Positions 1-8,855 of a DNA stretch of 40,015 bases are shown one piece after another; the stretch's first letter is position 1; each line of letters opens with the position of its first letter. The position numbers were made by a program, and so were the translations under genes. The notes below the pieces were generated by a model. It had not been told where the DNA came from. It ran no database searches and saw only the letters and a program-made list of their open reading frames with translations. This DNA is from Bacteroidales bacterium (lineage in GTDB: Bacteria; Bacteroidota; Bacteroidia; Bacteroidales; WCHB1-69): assembly GCA_017962275.1 (NCBI GenBank), contig JAGCVQ010000012.1:1-40015 (forward strand), read 5' to 3'.

Positions 1-198
1 CAAAAAATGCAAATTGCACTCCTTTTGCAACTCCCCTTCTTCGAATATATTGCGAATGTGGCGGGAAATCACTGATACATCCCGTTGAAAAAGCAACGTC
101 ATTTGCGTCTGATTCAACCATACGGTTTCTTGCTCCACCAGCACATCCAATTGAATTTGAGAATCTTCCGACTGGTATAATTTCATTTCAGTGGTCAT
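1..198 (-). CDS. RhuM-like (COG3943) protein, N-terminal 66 residues, cut by window edge
   Basis: Reading the minus strand from the ATG at 196-198 gives an open frame to the window edge, beginning MTTEMKLYQSEDSQIQLDVL. It contains the RhuM-family signature: a V-W-L-N-Q-T-Q-M start to a helix-turn-helix-like segment, a Q-R-D-V-S-V-I-S-R-H-I pattern and the characteristic N-I-F-E-E-G-E-L-Q. The family is named after a Salmonella virulence-island gene, and its biochemical role is unclear. Members are often found in mobile or accessory DNA and next to Fic/Doc or restriction genes. Only the N-terminus is visible, so intactness cannot be judged. An alternative start is the internal Met five codons in (184-186). 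A TATTTTTG -7-like box lies about 25 bases upstream, which supports this gene start. Confidence 0.75.
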   Translation of the reverse strand, partial: MTTEMKLYQSEDSQIQLDVLVEQETVWLNQTQMTLLFQRDVSVISRHIRNIFEEGELQKECNLHFL

Positions 199-222
199 AA
201 TATTTCGTTTTTAAATTGGATG

Positions 223-230
223 CAAAAATA
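223..230 (-). promoter_or_regulatory. Bacteroidota -7 box upstream of the RhuM-like gene
   Basis: The plus strand reads CAAAAATA, i.e. TATTTTTG on the minus strand, matching TAnnTTTG. It sits 25 bases upstream of the RhuM start codon, giving a 5' leader of about 20 nt. No convincing -33 TTTG is visible. The remaining bases 199-274 are AT-rich and non-coding. Confidence 0.4.
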
Positions 231-274
231 CAACAAAAAAGACCGCTTGTCAAGAGGGAAAGTCGTTTTTTGTT

Positions 275-1936
275 TTACCACCCCGGCTTCACTTCAAACA
301 CCATTTCCTCCCCGTTTGTCGGATGCGCGAACGCGATACGAGCGGCGTGCAGATAGAGCCTGTCGGCGCGGCGACCGTAAAGGTTGTCGCCTTGGATGGG
401 ACGGTTGAGACCTTCCGCGTGGGCGCAGTGGACGCGCAGCTGGTGCGTGCGACCCGTGAGCGGATGCAACTCCACAAGATGCTCGCCCACAACACGATAT
501 AATGTTACGGCTGGTTTTCCGCACTCCTTGTCCACCTTTTGGTACGGTCGGTGCATTAAATCGGGTGCGAGCGGCAACTCAATGCGCCCCTCCTCCCCTA
601 TCGGCAACGGGTCGCCATCCAACACCGCCATATAAGTCTTCCGTATCTCCCTGTTTCTGAACTGCTTCTGCAGGCGATAGTGCGCCGTCTTGTGCTTGGC
701 CACCACCAACAGCCCGCTGGTGTCCATGTCCAATCGGTGGACTACCAACGGTGTTTCACCTTCCTGACAACGCGCCTGCAGCAAGGAGATCACCGATTCA
801 CGGTTTGTTTTTCCGGGCACGCTCAACATGCCCGACGGCTTGTTCACCACCCATAAATCGGCATCCTCATAAACGATCTCCAACTGCTCGGAAAGGGTGC
901 GCTGCGGCTTCGCAGCCAACACCTCAGCCGGGAGCATGAACTGCAAGACTGGCTTGCACTTGCCCGAACAGGCAGGGTAATAGTGCAAATGGTGACGAAT
1001 CTCCCCCTCAGGCGATTTTCCCCACCAAAACATAGCCATTTGGATGGGTTTAAGTCCGTGTGTGTATGCGTATTGCATCAACTTCGGTTCACAGCATTCT
1101 CCTGTTCCGGCGGGCGGCAGCTGTTGCACGGTGTCGCGGAAAATCTTTAACAGATTGCGCTGCTCGCCCGCGTAATTCACCATCACGAAATGCTCGAACA
1201 GCCAGTTCTGCAACGCCTCCGACATTGTTTTGCGCTGGTTTGAAAGCTCGTCGATCTGCTGCTCGTAAAAGGAAACCGATGCCTTCACTCCCTCCAGCCG
1301 TTCTTCCCAACGCTTCTTCACCCGCCGCACCTCCGCCTTGAGGAACTGACTCTCTCTCACGAAAACGGACTCCTCTTCTGCCGAAAGCTCTCTTTTGGAT
1401 CGTATCTCATCGCGTTTTCCTTTGGCTGCCTGCATCTTCCTTTTGGCTTCCACAATGGACATCTCTGCATCCTTTTGTAACTGCTGATAGGCTTTTCGGG
1501 ATTCCAAATAACGGTTATCGGATTGTAATGCAGAAATTTTCCTGTTAATATCGCTAATTTCCGTTTCGTGTCGCTTGAAATAACCGTCTGGGTCAAGGAA
1601 ATCGAACACCGGCGGCACAAAACCGGGCAACACGGACTTGTCATACAACTGCCCTGAGAAAGCCGCCAAATAATACAGCGGAATGTCGCCATCCCGCTGA
1701 TTATCACAATTCTGCAAATCTTTCTCTTTCGTCACGACCAACACCCCGAACATTTTGCCTTCGGGATTCCCGCGCATCAACTCCTCAATATGCGGCAACA
1801 AATCCATCACCGCCGTCTCGCACACGGGATGCGGCACGTAATCGAACGGGTTGTTGAACGTCTCTGGCAACGACCCGTCGTACGAAAGTGGATATAGTAA
1901 TTGCATAAAATAGGAACCGAAAGCCGTTGTACACAA
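275..1936 (-). CDS. RluA-family RNA pseudouridine synthase with long coiled-coil insert
   Basis: This 553-residue protein isomerises uridine to pseudouridine in rRNA or tRNA. The catalytic C-terminal half (about 345-553) has the RluA motif II H-R-L-D-M-D-T-S-G-L at 400-409, with D403 as the expected nucleophile, and H-P-L-T-G-R-T-H-Q-L-R-V-H at 491-503. The N-terminal half is not an S4 domain. It has a short globular part (1-115), a highly charged helical region likely to form a coiled coil (about 120-245), and a C-rich stretch (281-326). This long architecture is typical of Bacteroidota RluA homologues, which are about 550 residues against about 220-330 in proteobacteria. The exact RNA target cannot be read from the sequence. 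Met11 (MQLLYPLS) is an alternative start that fits family N-termini slightly better. The heptamer array at 1951-1985 separates it from the upstream nitroreductase gene. Confidence 0.9.
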   Translation of the reverse strand: MCTTAFGSYFMQLLYPLSYDGSLPETFNNPFDYVPHPVCETAVMDLLPHIEELMRGNPEGKMFGVLVVTKEKDLQNCDNQRDGDIPLYYLAAFSGQLYDKSVLPGFVPPVFDFLDPDGYFKRHETEISDINRKISALQSDNRYLESRKAYQQLQKDAEMSIVEAKRKMQAAKGKRDEIRSKRELSAEEESVFVRESQFLKAEVRRVKKRWEERLEGVKASVSFYEQQIDELSNQRKTMSEALQNWLFEHFVMVNYAGEQRNLLKIFRDTVQQLPPAGTGECCEPKLMQYAYTHGLKPIQMAMFWWGKSPEGEIRHHLHYYPACSGKCKPVLQFMLPAEVLAAKPQRTLSEQLEIVYEDADLWVVNKPSGMLSVPGKTNRESVISLLQARCQEGETPLVVHRLDMDTSGLLVVAKHKTAHYRLQKQFRNREIRKTYMAVLDGDPLPIGEEGRIELPLAPDLMHRPYQKVDKECGKPAVTLYRVVGEHLVELHPLTGRTHQLRVHCAHAEGLNRPIQGDNLYGRRADRLYLHAARIAFAHPTNGEEMVFEVKPGW

Positions 1937-1950
1937 CGTCTCTCCCTCAA

Positions 1951-1985
1951 CTGCTAACTGCTAACTGCTAACTGCTAACTGCTAA
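1951..1985. repeat. Tandem heptamer array, 5 x CTGCTAA
   Basis: Five perfect head-to-tail copies of CTGCTAA (plus strand) directly abut the nitroreductase stop codon at 1987-1989. In the sense direction of that gene they read GTTAGCA and carry a TAG every 7 bases, so stops occur in all three frames. The same unit recurs at 25508-25577 and 39221-39253. Confidence 0.95.
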
Positions 1986-1986
1986 C

Positions 1987-2616
1987 TTATTTCACCCAAT
2001 ACACCCAATTCTCCTTGCGCGGTTTGGCTTCGGGATATTCGCCGTCAACGTAGCCGAGGATGCAGTTGCCGATGCCCACGTAATTGCCTTCGATGCCGAG
2101 GTCAGCGAGGATTTGCTTGCCCTCTTCGCTCTCGAAAACCTCCTTGGCGCGGTGGATCCAGCAGGAACCGAGACCCTTGGCGTGGGCGGCGTTCATCAGG
2201 TTGCCCATCACCAAACTGCCGTCCTCCAGGTAGGTGTAGGACGAGTCTTTGTCGGCGAGAACCACCAGCACCACAGGCGCTCCATAGAAGGGGTCGATGC
2301 TGTCGTTGCCCAGCACGCGGGCGTTGAGACGGCTAAGACTGTCACGCATTTCCCTGTTGGTCACGGCAATGATAATCGGGCTCTGTTTGTTCATGCCGGT
2401 GGGAGCATAGGTGCCCGCTTTGCAGATTTCCTCAATCACCTCCATCGGAGGCATCTGGTCAGTGTATTGGCGCACACTGCGGCGCGTCAGCAAATTTTCC
2501 ATAGCGGTGTTTTTTGCAGGTTTGTCATCGATGAACTCCGGCACTGTCTTCTCCTTGCACGAAGCGAATAGCAGCACAGCCGCCGCACATAACATCATCG
2601 GGATAATTTTCTTCAT
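1987..2616 (-). CDS. Nitroreductase-family protein, predicted lipoprotein
   Basis: This is a 209-residue protein of the FMN-dependent nitroreductase superfamily. The family hallmark R-R-S-V-R-Q-Y lies near residues 45-51. It is followed by T-Y-A-P-T-G-M-N-K-Q-S-P, which contributes to FMN binding, and a C-terminal G-L-G-S-C-W-I-H / G-N-C-I-L-G-Y pattern also seen in the family. The unusual feature is the N-terminus: MKKIIPMMLCAAAVLLFASC is a clear type II signal peptide with lipobox F-A-S-C, which predicts a lipid-anchored envelope protein. Most nitroreductases are cytoplasmic NAD(P)H enzymes, so the electron donor for an exported copy is unclear. It lies between the RluA gene and the 911-residue T9SS protein on the same strand, and co-transcription with that gene is plausible (43-base gap). 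The substrate is unknown. Confidence 0.88.
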   Translation of the reverse strand: MKKIIPMMLCAAAVLLFASCKEKTVPEFIDDKPAKNTAMENLLTRRSVRQYTDQMPPMEVIEEICKAGTYAPTGMNKQSPIIIAVTNREMRDSLSRLNARVLGNDSIDPFYGAPVVLVVLADKDSSYTYLEDGSLVMGNLMNAAHAKGLGSCWIHRAKEVFESEEGKQILADLGIEGNYVGIGNCILGYVDGEYPEAKPRKENWVYWVK

Positions 2617-2642
2617 GTTGGTTTACTATTATTATTTCTTTC

Positions 2643-2659
2643 TTTTGCCTTTTGCCTTT
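2643..2659. repeat. Short heptamer array, TTTTGCC units
   Basis: Two copies of TTTTGCC plus a partial third follow the stop codon (2660-2662) of the T9SS type-B protein. In the sense direction they read GGCAAAA. The period and placement match the other post-stop arrays. Confidence 0.6.
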
Positions 2660-5395
2660 CTACAGAACCGTCACCGTCCCTTTATACACAAACGGCTTGC
2701 CGTCGAGGTTCTTCACGCGGATAATCCAGACATAGACTTCGGAGACTTTGGCTTTCTCGCCGTACCAGCGGAAGTTCATGTCGTTGGTCTTGAAAATCAG
2801 CGAACCCCAGCGGTCGTAAATCTCGATGTCGAAGTCGGTGAGGAAGCGGTGCACATATTCCGGGAGGAACAAATAGTCGTTGAGCCCGTCTGCGCGGGAG
2901 GGTGTTATCGCGTTGGGCATGTAGATGTTGAATTCGCAGGAGGGGACGGTGTAGTGATCCGAGGCCTGGCACTCGCCTTGGGTCACGGTCACGGTATAGA
3001 GTCCGGGTTGCGTGACGGAGATGAACGCGGAGGTGTCGCCCGTGTTCCAGATATACTCGTTGTAGTCGGAAACCGCGTTCAGTACCAACTCGCCATATTC
3101 GCAGAAATCGTCACCGGAAGTCACAATCTCCACCGCCGGCTCCAAAATCTCAAGGTGCATGGTCACGAGGCTGTCGCATCCGTTCACATCGGTCAGCGTC
3201 TGCCGGTAGTCACCCGACTCCACATACGTGTGGCCATTCCAAGTGTACTGGTTGCACGCGATGTGGGAGAACTCCCCAAACACGCTGTCGCGGACGGTGA
3301 GTTCGAGGATGAGCACACTGTCACAAGCATAACCGATCGGAGAGAGATGCACGGAATCAGTCAAAACGTGTGGAATGACGGTACTGTCGGCGGGAAAATG
3401 GAAAAGGCCCCCGAAGCCGGTGTAGCTGTCGCCTGGACAAACAAAGTCATGGACAACCTCCCGTTTCACGCTGTCGCGGACAGTGAGTTCGAGAATCAGC
3501 AAACTGTCGCAACCGCACTCGACCGTTTCCAGAATCAAGGTGTCCAAAATCGTCCCGATCTCTGCGGTGCTGGAGGCAGGAATGGAGAAACCGTATCCGG
3601 AATAGGCTTCGCCCGGACAGATGGTGTCATAAACCGTTTCCTCCACAGTCGGGTGGACAACAATCAAAATGGAATCGTACATGGGTTCCTGCACACAGCC
3701 ACGGGAATCGTACGCCACCACTGTATAGGTCCCGCTGTGCTCAGGCAACACCTCCAAACGCTGGTACGGTTCTTGAAGGATCTCATAGCCGTTGGGGCCG
3801 GTAATGCGGTAGATGTCGGCATCCACCATCTGAAAACCGAAAACGATGGTGTCCCCCTGACAGTAACTGGTATGGGTGATGTTGGTGTCGAATTTTATCG
3901 AGCTCTCGGAAGTGTAGCTGCTGAAATAGCTGATGGAACAATCGTCGTAAGAGCCGTTGATGTCAAACACGCCCATGTGGAACTGGCCAAGCGAATTGGT
4001 GACTCTGAATGGAATCATGTTCGTGGCAGAAGGGGAGAAATTGTTCGTGACGTTTTTGCGGCAGTATTTGAATGGGCCAAGGGGTAACGAGTGCCAATCG
4101 CTGGCGGTGATGAGGTTGGCGTTTCCGTTAATCTGAAAGCCGGTGGTGTAAGCGGAGTCGCATAAGAGAGAAAGATACAACGTCTTGGGGTGTCCGTGGT
4201 AAGACTGCAATGGCCGGTAACCCACTGACGTAGATCCCGTGCAGTTGACAGGGGGTAGCTGGGTTCCGCCGAACTCCTTGCCCGCCCCGGTTATCTGGAA
4301 CACGAAAATAGGAGCCTCTGTCACCTCACCCGTATTCGCATTCGTATGGGAGGCATAGATGAAGATGGGGTTTTGGTTGGTGAAGTGGTATTTCTGCTTG
4401 TCACCGCGGTTCATGGTGTACGTCGTGACGGTCGGGTTTGCCGCGTTGCCGCTGACGATGTAAACGTCGGTGTTGTTCTCCAGACCGAACACGAAGGCAT
4501 AGTCCAGATAGTAGTCGCTTCCACCAGTGCTGGACGGCGCGTTGTTGTTGACGTTAGACGGCGAGGGTACCACAATGTACTGTCCGCCCGCCTTGTTCTC
4601 GGGCACTATCTGGTCGGCCACCAAGTCTGCACTTCCACCTCCGTTGTCAGTGGTGTTGTTGGGGGTGCTGTGGGGGGTCACCGAATCATCTGTGACATCC
4701 ACCACAATGGGCTTGTCAGAGGTGATTGTGGTGCCGCAGAGATGGTTGGAGCCCAACTGCGAATTAGAGGCCAAGCAGTAAACCTGTCCTTTCTGCAAAG
4801 TGACCGTGAACGGGACATTGGCTGCGTGCGTGCCGCAGGCATACGACGGTGTGATGGTCACCGTCGTGTTGTTCTCCGTCGCGATGATTTCCACGCTGTT
4901 CTTCGCCTGCGGATAACCCCCGCTGCCCGTGCCGTTGCCGTTGTCATACTGATACTGCATCGTGACGAAGAACTGCGTTCCCAAACCGTTCGACCCCTTC
5001 AAAGCGTAAATTTCGCTGTTGTTCTGTTCCAACGCCACGTAGGCGTTTACATGAGCAGTGGAATGGATATAGAGTCCATTATTCGAAGTGGTGTTGTGAT
5101 TACACAGAAAATTGTTCAACGCGGTTTGGTTCTCAACGAGGACTTGGGTTCCGGACGAGTTGGCCGGAACCGTGAACGTGGCCACGGAGGTGTTGTTGTA
5201 TGCCTTTTTCACCGTAATCGTTGCCGGTTCGTTGAATGTGGTGACCACCAGCGCGATAGGCCAGTGTGCATGGTCACACAATTTCGGTACCGCGAACCAA
5301 AAGGCCGTATCGACTTGCGCGTAGCCCGAAAAGGTCCCGCACAACAATACCAATGCACAAACGATTCGCTTGAAAGGAGTTGTAAAGTTTGACAT
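2660..5395 (-). CDS. Large secreted protein with gliding-type (T9SS type B) C-terminal domain
   Basis: This is a 911-residue protein with a Sec signal peptide (cleavage predicted after the A of S-G-Y-A, residue 26). The N-terminal about 520 residues resemble the IgGFc-binding-like region common in large Bacteroidota surface proteins (D-T-A-F-W-F-A-V-P-K start, repeated G-S-N-x-L and D-K-P-I-V-V-D-V-T-D-D-S patterns). A middle section follows with three repeats that each contain a C-D-S-(L/V)-(L/V)-x-(L/M)-x-L motif, two of them with L-E-L-T-V-R-D-S-V. The last about 90 residues form a gliding motility-associated C-terminal domain (M-P-N-A-I-T-P-S...D-I-E-I-Y-D-R-W-G-S-L-I-F), the type B signal for T9SS export. 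It is expected on the cell surface or in the medium. The ligand is unknown. It diverges from glyA, with its own -7 box at 5421-5428. Confidence 0.88.
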   Translation of the reverse strand: MSNFTTPFKRIVCALVLLCGTFSGYAQVDTAFWFAVPKLCDHAHWPIALVVTTFNEPATITVKKAYNNTSVATFTVPANSSGTQVLVENQTALNNFLCNHNTTSNNGLYIHSTAHVNAYVALEQNNSEIYALKGSNGLGTQFFVTMQYQYDNGNGTGSGGYPQAKNSVEIIATENNTTVTITPSYACGTHAANVPFTVTLQKGQVYCLASNSQLGSNHLCGTTITSDKPIVVDVTDDSVTPHSTPNNTTDNGGGSADLVADQIVPENKAGGQYIVVPSPSNVNNNAPSSTGGSDYYLDYAFVFGLENNTDVYIVSGNAANPTVTTYTMNRGDKQKYHFTNQNPIFIYASHTNANTGEVTEAPIFVFQITGAGKEFGGTQLPPVNCTGSTSVGYRPLQSYHGHPKTLYLSLLCDSAYTTGFQINGNANLITASDWHSLPLGPFKYCRKNVTNNFSPSATNMIPFRVTNSLGQFHMGVFDINGSYDDCSISYFSSYTSESSIKFDTNITHTSYCQGDTIVFGFQMVDADIYRITGPNGYEILQEPYQRLEVLPEHSGTYTVVAYDSRGCVQEPMYDSILIVVHPTVEETVYDTICPGEAYSGYGFSIPASSTAEIGTILDTLILETVECGCDSLLILELTVRDSVKREVVHDFVCPGDSYTGFGGLFHFPADSTVIPHVLTDSVHLSPIGYACDSVLILELTVRDSVFGEFSHIACNQYTWNGHTYVESGDYRQTLTDVNGCDSLVTMHLEILEPAVEIVTSGDDFCEYGELVLNAVSDYNEYIWNTGDTSAFISVTQPGLYTVTVTQGECQASDHYTVPSCEFNIYMPNAITPSRADGLNDYLFLPEYVHRFLTDFDIEIYDRWGSLIFKTNDMNFRWYGEKAKVSEVYVWIIRVKNLDGKPFVYKGTVTVL

Positions 5396-5420
5396 AAAAC
5401 TTTTTTTCGCATTTTGGCTG

Positions 5421-5462
5421 CAAAAATAAGATTTTTTCCGTAACAGAAAAAATGTATCTTTG
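5421..5462. promoter_or_regulatory. Divergent promoter pair: T9SS protein (-) and glyA (+)
   Basis: On the minus strand TATTTTTG (5428 to 5421) fits the Bacteroidota -7 box for the 911-residue protein and gives a leader of about 20 nt. On the plus strand TATCTTTG (5455-5462) fits the same consensus for glyA and gives a leader of about 50 nt. -33 elements lie in T-rich or A-rich runs and are not distinct. Confidence 0.55.
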
Positions 5463-5517
5463 CATTCTCAGACTTTAATATTTAATATCTTAAAAATCAA
5501 ATAATTATATCAAAGTA

Positions 5518-6798
5518 ATGAAAAGAGACGAACAAATTTTCAACCTCATCCAGCAGGAGCGCGAACGCCAGACCAACGGCATCGAGCTGATTGCTTCTGA
5601 GAACTTCGTGAGCGACCAGGTGATGGAAGCCATGGGTTCCGTTATGACTAACAAATATGCGGAAGGCCTTCCGGGCAAGCGCTACTACGGCGGCTGCCAG
5701 ATTGTGGACCAATCGGAAGAACTGGCCATCGCCCGCGTGAAAGAGCTCTTCGGCTGCGAATGGGCCAACGTGCAACCCCACTCCGGCGCCCAGGCCAACA
5801 TGGCTGTCCTGATGGCTTGCCTGCAACCGGGTGACACTTTCATGGGCCTCGACCTCAACCACGGTGGTCACCTCTCCCACGGCTCCCCCGTGAACTCTTC
5901 CGGTATCCTTTATCGTCCTGTGGCTTACCAAGTTGACGAAGAGACCGGCTGTGTCAACTACGACACCATGGAGGAAGTGGCTCTCCGCGAGAAACCGAAA
6001 TTGATCATCGGCGGTGCTTCTGCTTACAGCCGCGACTGGGATTGGGCCCGTATGCGTCAGATCGCCGACAAGATCGGTGCCATCCTGATGGCTGACATTT
6101 CCCACCCCGCCGGCCTTATCGCCAAGGGTCTGCTCAACAACGCCGTGGCTCACTGTCACATCGTGACCACCACCACCCACAAGACTCTCCGCGGACCTCG
6201 CGGCGGTCTGATCATGCTCGGCAAGGACTTCGAGAATCCGTGGGGCAAGACCACCCCGAAGGGCGTCGTGAAGATGATGTCCCAGATCCTCGATTCTTCC
6301 GTCTTCCCGGGTTGCCAGGGCGGTCCTCTGGAACACGTCATCGCTGCCAAGGCCGTCGCTTTCGGCGAGGCCCTGACCGAAGACTACGCCAACTATGTGA
6401 AGCAGGTGAAGATCAACGCCAACGCCATGGCCAACGCTTTCGTGGAAAGAGGCTACAAGGTGATTTCCAACGGCACTGACAACCACCTGATGCTCATTGA
6501 CTTGAGAAAGAAATTCCCCGAAATGACCGGTAAAGTCGCTGAGAACACCCTCGTGAAGGCCGACATCACCATCAACAAGAACATGGTGCCGTTCGACACC
6601 CGTTCCGCTTTCCAGACCTCCGGTATCCGCGTGGGTACGCCCGCCATCACCACCCGTGGCTTGAAAGAGAACGACATGCCCGTCATCGTGGAGATGATTG
6701 ACAAGGTGCTCTGCGACGTCGAAAACGAGGAGCTCATCGCCAAGACCCGCAAGACGGTCAACGACATGATGCACGACCGTCCGCTCTTCGCATGGTAA
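5518..6798 (+). CDS. glyA: Serine hydroxymethyltransferase
   Basis: This 426-residue enzyme interconverts serine plus tetrahydrofolate and glycine plus 5,10-methylene-THF in the cytoplasm. It is the main source of one-carbon units. Length and sequence are canonical. The substrate and PLP region includes I-A-S-E-N-F near residue 25-30, the Y-Y-G-G-C segment (57-60), H-S-G-A-Q-A-N (88-94), the PLP-contacting D193 and H196 in A-D-I-S-H-P-A-G-L, and the Schiff-base lysine K222 in [14 protein letters not shown]. The ATG at 5518 is preceded by an AT-rich leader with no strong Shine-Dalgarno, as is usual in this phylum. The gene stands alone, with a promoter at 5455-5462 and a terminator at 6851-6886. 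Codon use is strongly biased, consistent with high expression. Confidence 0.98.
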   Translation: MKRDEQIFNLIQQERERQTNGIELIASENFVSDQVMEAMGSVMTNKYAEGLPGKRYYGGCQIVDQSEELAIARVKELFGCEWANVQPHSGAQANMAVLMACLQPGDTFMGLDLNHGGHLSHGSPVNSSGILYRPVAYQVDEETGCVNYDTMEEVALREKPKLIIGGASAYSRDWDWARMRQIADKIGAILMADISHPAGLIAKGLLNNAVAHCHIVTTTTHKTLRGPRGGLIMLGKDFENPWGKTTPKGVVKMMSQILDSSVFPGCQGGPLEHVIAAKAVAFGEALTEDYANYVKQVKINANAMANAFVERGYKVISNGTDNHLMLIDLRKKFPEMTGKVAENTLVKADITINKNMVPFDTRSAFQTSGIRVGTPAITTRGLKENDMPVIVEMIDKVLCDVENEELIAKTRKTVNDMMHDRPLFAW

Positions 6799-6850
6799 TC
6801 TAACGTCCCGTATTTGTCGAGACGGTGTGCACATCGTTTCGACAAGAGCA

Positions 6851-6886
6851 AAAAAAACGCTCCGACCAACATCGGAGCGTTTTTTT
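6851..6886. terminator. Bidirectional intrinsic terminator
   Basis: A perfect stem pairs A-run plus ACGCTCCGA (6851-6865) with TCGGAGCGT plus T-run (6872-6886) around a 6-nt loop. The seven-base A and T tracts make it work on both strands, ending glyA from the left and the central operon (last gene ends at 6942) from the right. Confidence 0.92.
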
Positions 6887-6941
6887 GCATCTCAATAGTC
6901 CCGACGGATGGATACCACTGCCGAAACCACTAAATGATTGT

Positions 6942-8834
6942 TTATTTGATTTTATAATTAAACTGAATCGTTGGGGTTTTGGATGCGGGTTCATAATATG
7001 CGCCCAGACACCATTTTTTGTACTTCGACTGCCGGGCAACATTCACGGATCCGCGAATAAGCGTATAGAGGACATCGCTCACGTAAATAACAGCGGCCAC
7101 GCCTGCTAAAGCGTATGATGTGTAATAGAAGGCCCGTTTAGTCTGTCCATTTTTCATATCAGCAAACGAATCCTTATTGTATTTGCCGAAATTGAAGTAA
7201 TTTCCCCAGTCCATATTGTTATGGACATTCAAAGGATTATCATGCAACGACCAATAGCGTAAACCAATAGATGCACCCAAGCTCCCGAAGAAGAAGAGCG
7301 TAGTGCCTATACCCAGATGTTCGCCGTAAGTTACCCGATGGCGTCCCAAGCCAGGGATTATCATGGAGAGGAAAACGTTCGCGGGGCCACCCGTACCGTT
7401 GTATTTTACGAGATTGAACCCGGAACGAGAATATTTGTCCACCGAAACAACCGTGTTTTGGAGAAAGAATTTGCCATATAGGAACTTCTTCACTCCGGAA
7501 CGCAACACCAATGTCTTCACTGTGTCTTCTGTCTTTACGAGAAAATCATAGACATCGTTCGAGTTCAACACCAAAGGATCCATTTTGAGCTTGCGCCTTG
7601 TCGATTTGCGGGTAACCTTTATAATCTCACTCTCCACACTGATAATGAAATCGTACGTAGCCCTCGCATTGACTTTCTGTCCATAATAGATGGGGGCAGG
7701 GAAACGTATGGCGGCTTTCTCCAATTCAGCCAAAAGGGCATTCTGCAACACGGTATCCGTGGTTCCTGCTTGATGGACACTCGCTTTCGATCGACCGTCT
7801 GGCATGATGAAGAAACTGACCGTCAACGTGTCAGTCGGCACATTGTTCAAACGAAGCAAACCAGTCTCAATCACATCCAAAATCTGGGGCTGAAACTGCT
7901 CGTAAGCAGCGGTATTGTCGGCCAACTCTGCATAGTCAAAAACGGTTTCGTTTGCGGAGATGATACGTTCCAAGGTGTCTATGCGATGACGCCAATGGAT
8001 GGTCCCTCTTTTCCATTGCAACGTGTCGGACAGCTCGACAGCCATCTCCAGTTCGTCTTTGGCCATTTCCCACTCGTTTGCCTTATAGTATTCGTCAGCT
8101 TGCGCCACAAATTCGAACATCTGCTGTACAGACTGAAGATAGTCTATCTTATTCTCCATATTGATAATGGCATTCTCATCAAGAAGGTTGTTTTCCACAC
8201 CGTATCTCTTCACCTGCTCGTATGCGGAAAGGGCACTGTTAATCTCAGCGTTGTTTTCGAGCCTCTTGGCCTCAGCCAACAGTTTGTTGTATTGAAGCTG
8301 CTGGTTGCGTTCTATCTTTGATTCGAAAACCTTTATAACGTCCTCTCCCATCTGCAATTCCTTGCCATAGGCCACAACAGTCTGGTAAAGGTCAACAGCG
8401 CATTCGTAGTCCTTGTCCCGGGCGCACTTCATGGCTTGCTCCTCGGTCGCATAGAAACGTTTTACCTTAAGGGAGTCGTGTTTCACGATGACATTGACGA
8501 TGGTGTCTATGTTCACGTGGGTCTCCACAATCGTATCCACCTTCACCACAATGGAGGCGACATCCACATTGCTTTTGGCCTTGGTAGAGACAACAGGCTT
8601 GAATTCTTTCAGCATATTTTTGGCTGATTTCCGGCAATTCTCGGGATTGCTCGAGTCATCAATGATATTCCGCAATTGCTCTCGAGCCGCATCAAGCTGT
8701 TTCTTGTCCTTTGATTTTTTGTACTTGTCGTACAACTTGCCTGCTGACTGTATTCGATCGGAACAGTCCTGGGCGTAAACGGTACACATTGGCACGCAAA
8801 ACGCCATCAATAAAATAAAAACGATTTTCTTCAT
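6942..8834 (-). CDS. Secreted multi-domain protein: TPR-like, TonB-C-like and C-terminal membrane region
   Basis: This 630-residue protein is the last gene of the central operon. It has a signal peptide (MKKIVFILLM..., cleavage after V-Y-A at residue 21). Residues about 25-300 are charged and helical with TPR-like repeats (for example around 130-160, 190-215, 245-275). Residues about 333-401 look like a TonB-type C-terminal domain: T-V-S-F-F-I-M-P-D-G-R followed by L-L-A-E-L-E-K-A-A-I-R-F-P-A-P and G-Q-K-V-N-A-R. The C-terminal third has hydrophobic segments at about 485-495, 505-525 and 570-592, including L-S-M-I-I-P-G-L-G, which recalls DUF5683-type membrane proteins. I infer an envelope scaffold or sensor that links periplasmic and membrane partners of the kinase operon. 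The domain assignments rest on motif resemblance only, and the function is unknown. Confidence 0.7.
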   Translation of the reverse strand: MKKIVFILLMAFCVPMCTVYAQDCSDRIQSAGKLYDKYKKSKDKKQLDAAREQLRNIIDDSSNPENCRKSAKNMLKEFKPVVSTKAKSNVDVASIVVKVDTIVETHVNIDTIVNVIVKHDSLKVKRFYATEEQAMKCARDKDYECAVDLYQTVVAYGKELQMGEDVIKVFESKIERNQQLQYNKLLAEAKRLENNAEINSALSAYEQVKRYGVENNLLDENAIINMENKIDYLQSVQQMFEFVAQADEYYKANEWEMAKDELEMAVELSDTLQWKRGTIHWRHRIDTLERIISANETVFDYAELADNTAAYEQFQPQILDVIETGLLRLNNVPTDTLTVSFFIMPDGRSKASVHQAGTTDTVLQNALLAELEKAAIRFPAPIYYGQKVNARATYDFIISVESEIIKVTRKSTRRKLKMDPLVLNSNDVYDFLVKTEDTVKTLVLRSGVKKFLYGKFFLQNTVVSVDKYSRSGFNLVKYNGTGGPANVFLSMIIPGLGRHRVTYGEHLGIGTTLFFFGSLGASIGLRYWSLHDNPLNVHNNMDWGNYFNFGKYNKDSFADMKNGQTKRAFYYTSYALAGVAAVIYVSDVLYTLIRGSVNVARQSKYKKWCLGAYYEPASKTPTIQFNYKIK

Positions 8835-8855
8835 ATTACTATTATCTATTAACTA
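8835..8855. repeat. Three heptamers at a stop codon (TTAACTA/TTATCTA/ATTACTA)
   Basis: On the minus strand the stop codon of the upstream kinase starts the series TAGTTAA-TAGATAA-TAGTAAT, and the spacer ends 19 bases later at the start of the next gene. Period 7 and the TAG content match the other arrays, but the copies are degenerate. Confidence 0.55.

Noticed and set aside
2411-5392. Long plus-strand frames (2411-4087, 4346-5392) opposite the T9SS type B gene
   Set aside because: The minus-strand product has a signal peptide, repeats and a sorting domain; the plus-strand translations are Val/His/Arg-rich shadows without domains.
5497-6834. 445-codon open frame on the minus strand opposite glyA
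   Set aside because: It is an exact antisense shadow of a well-conserved, high-GC3 glyA gene, and its His/Val/Gly-rich translation resembles no protein.
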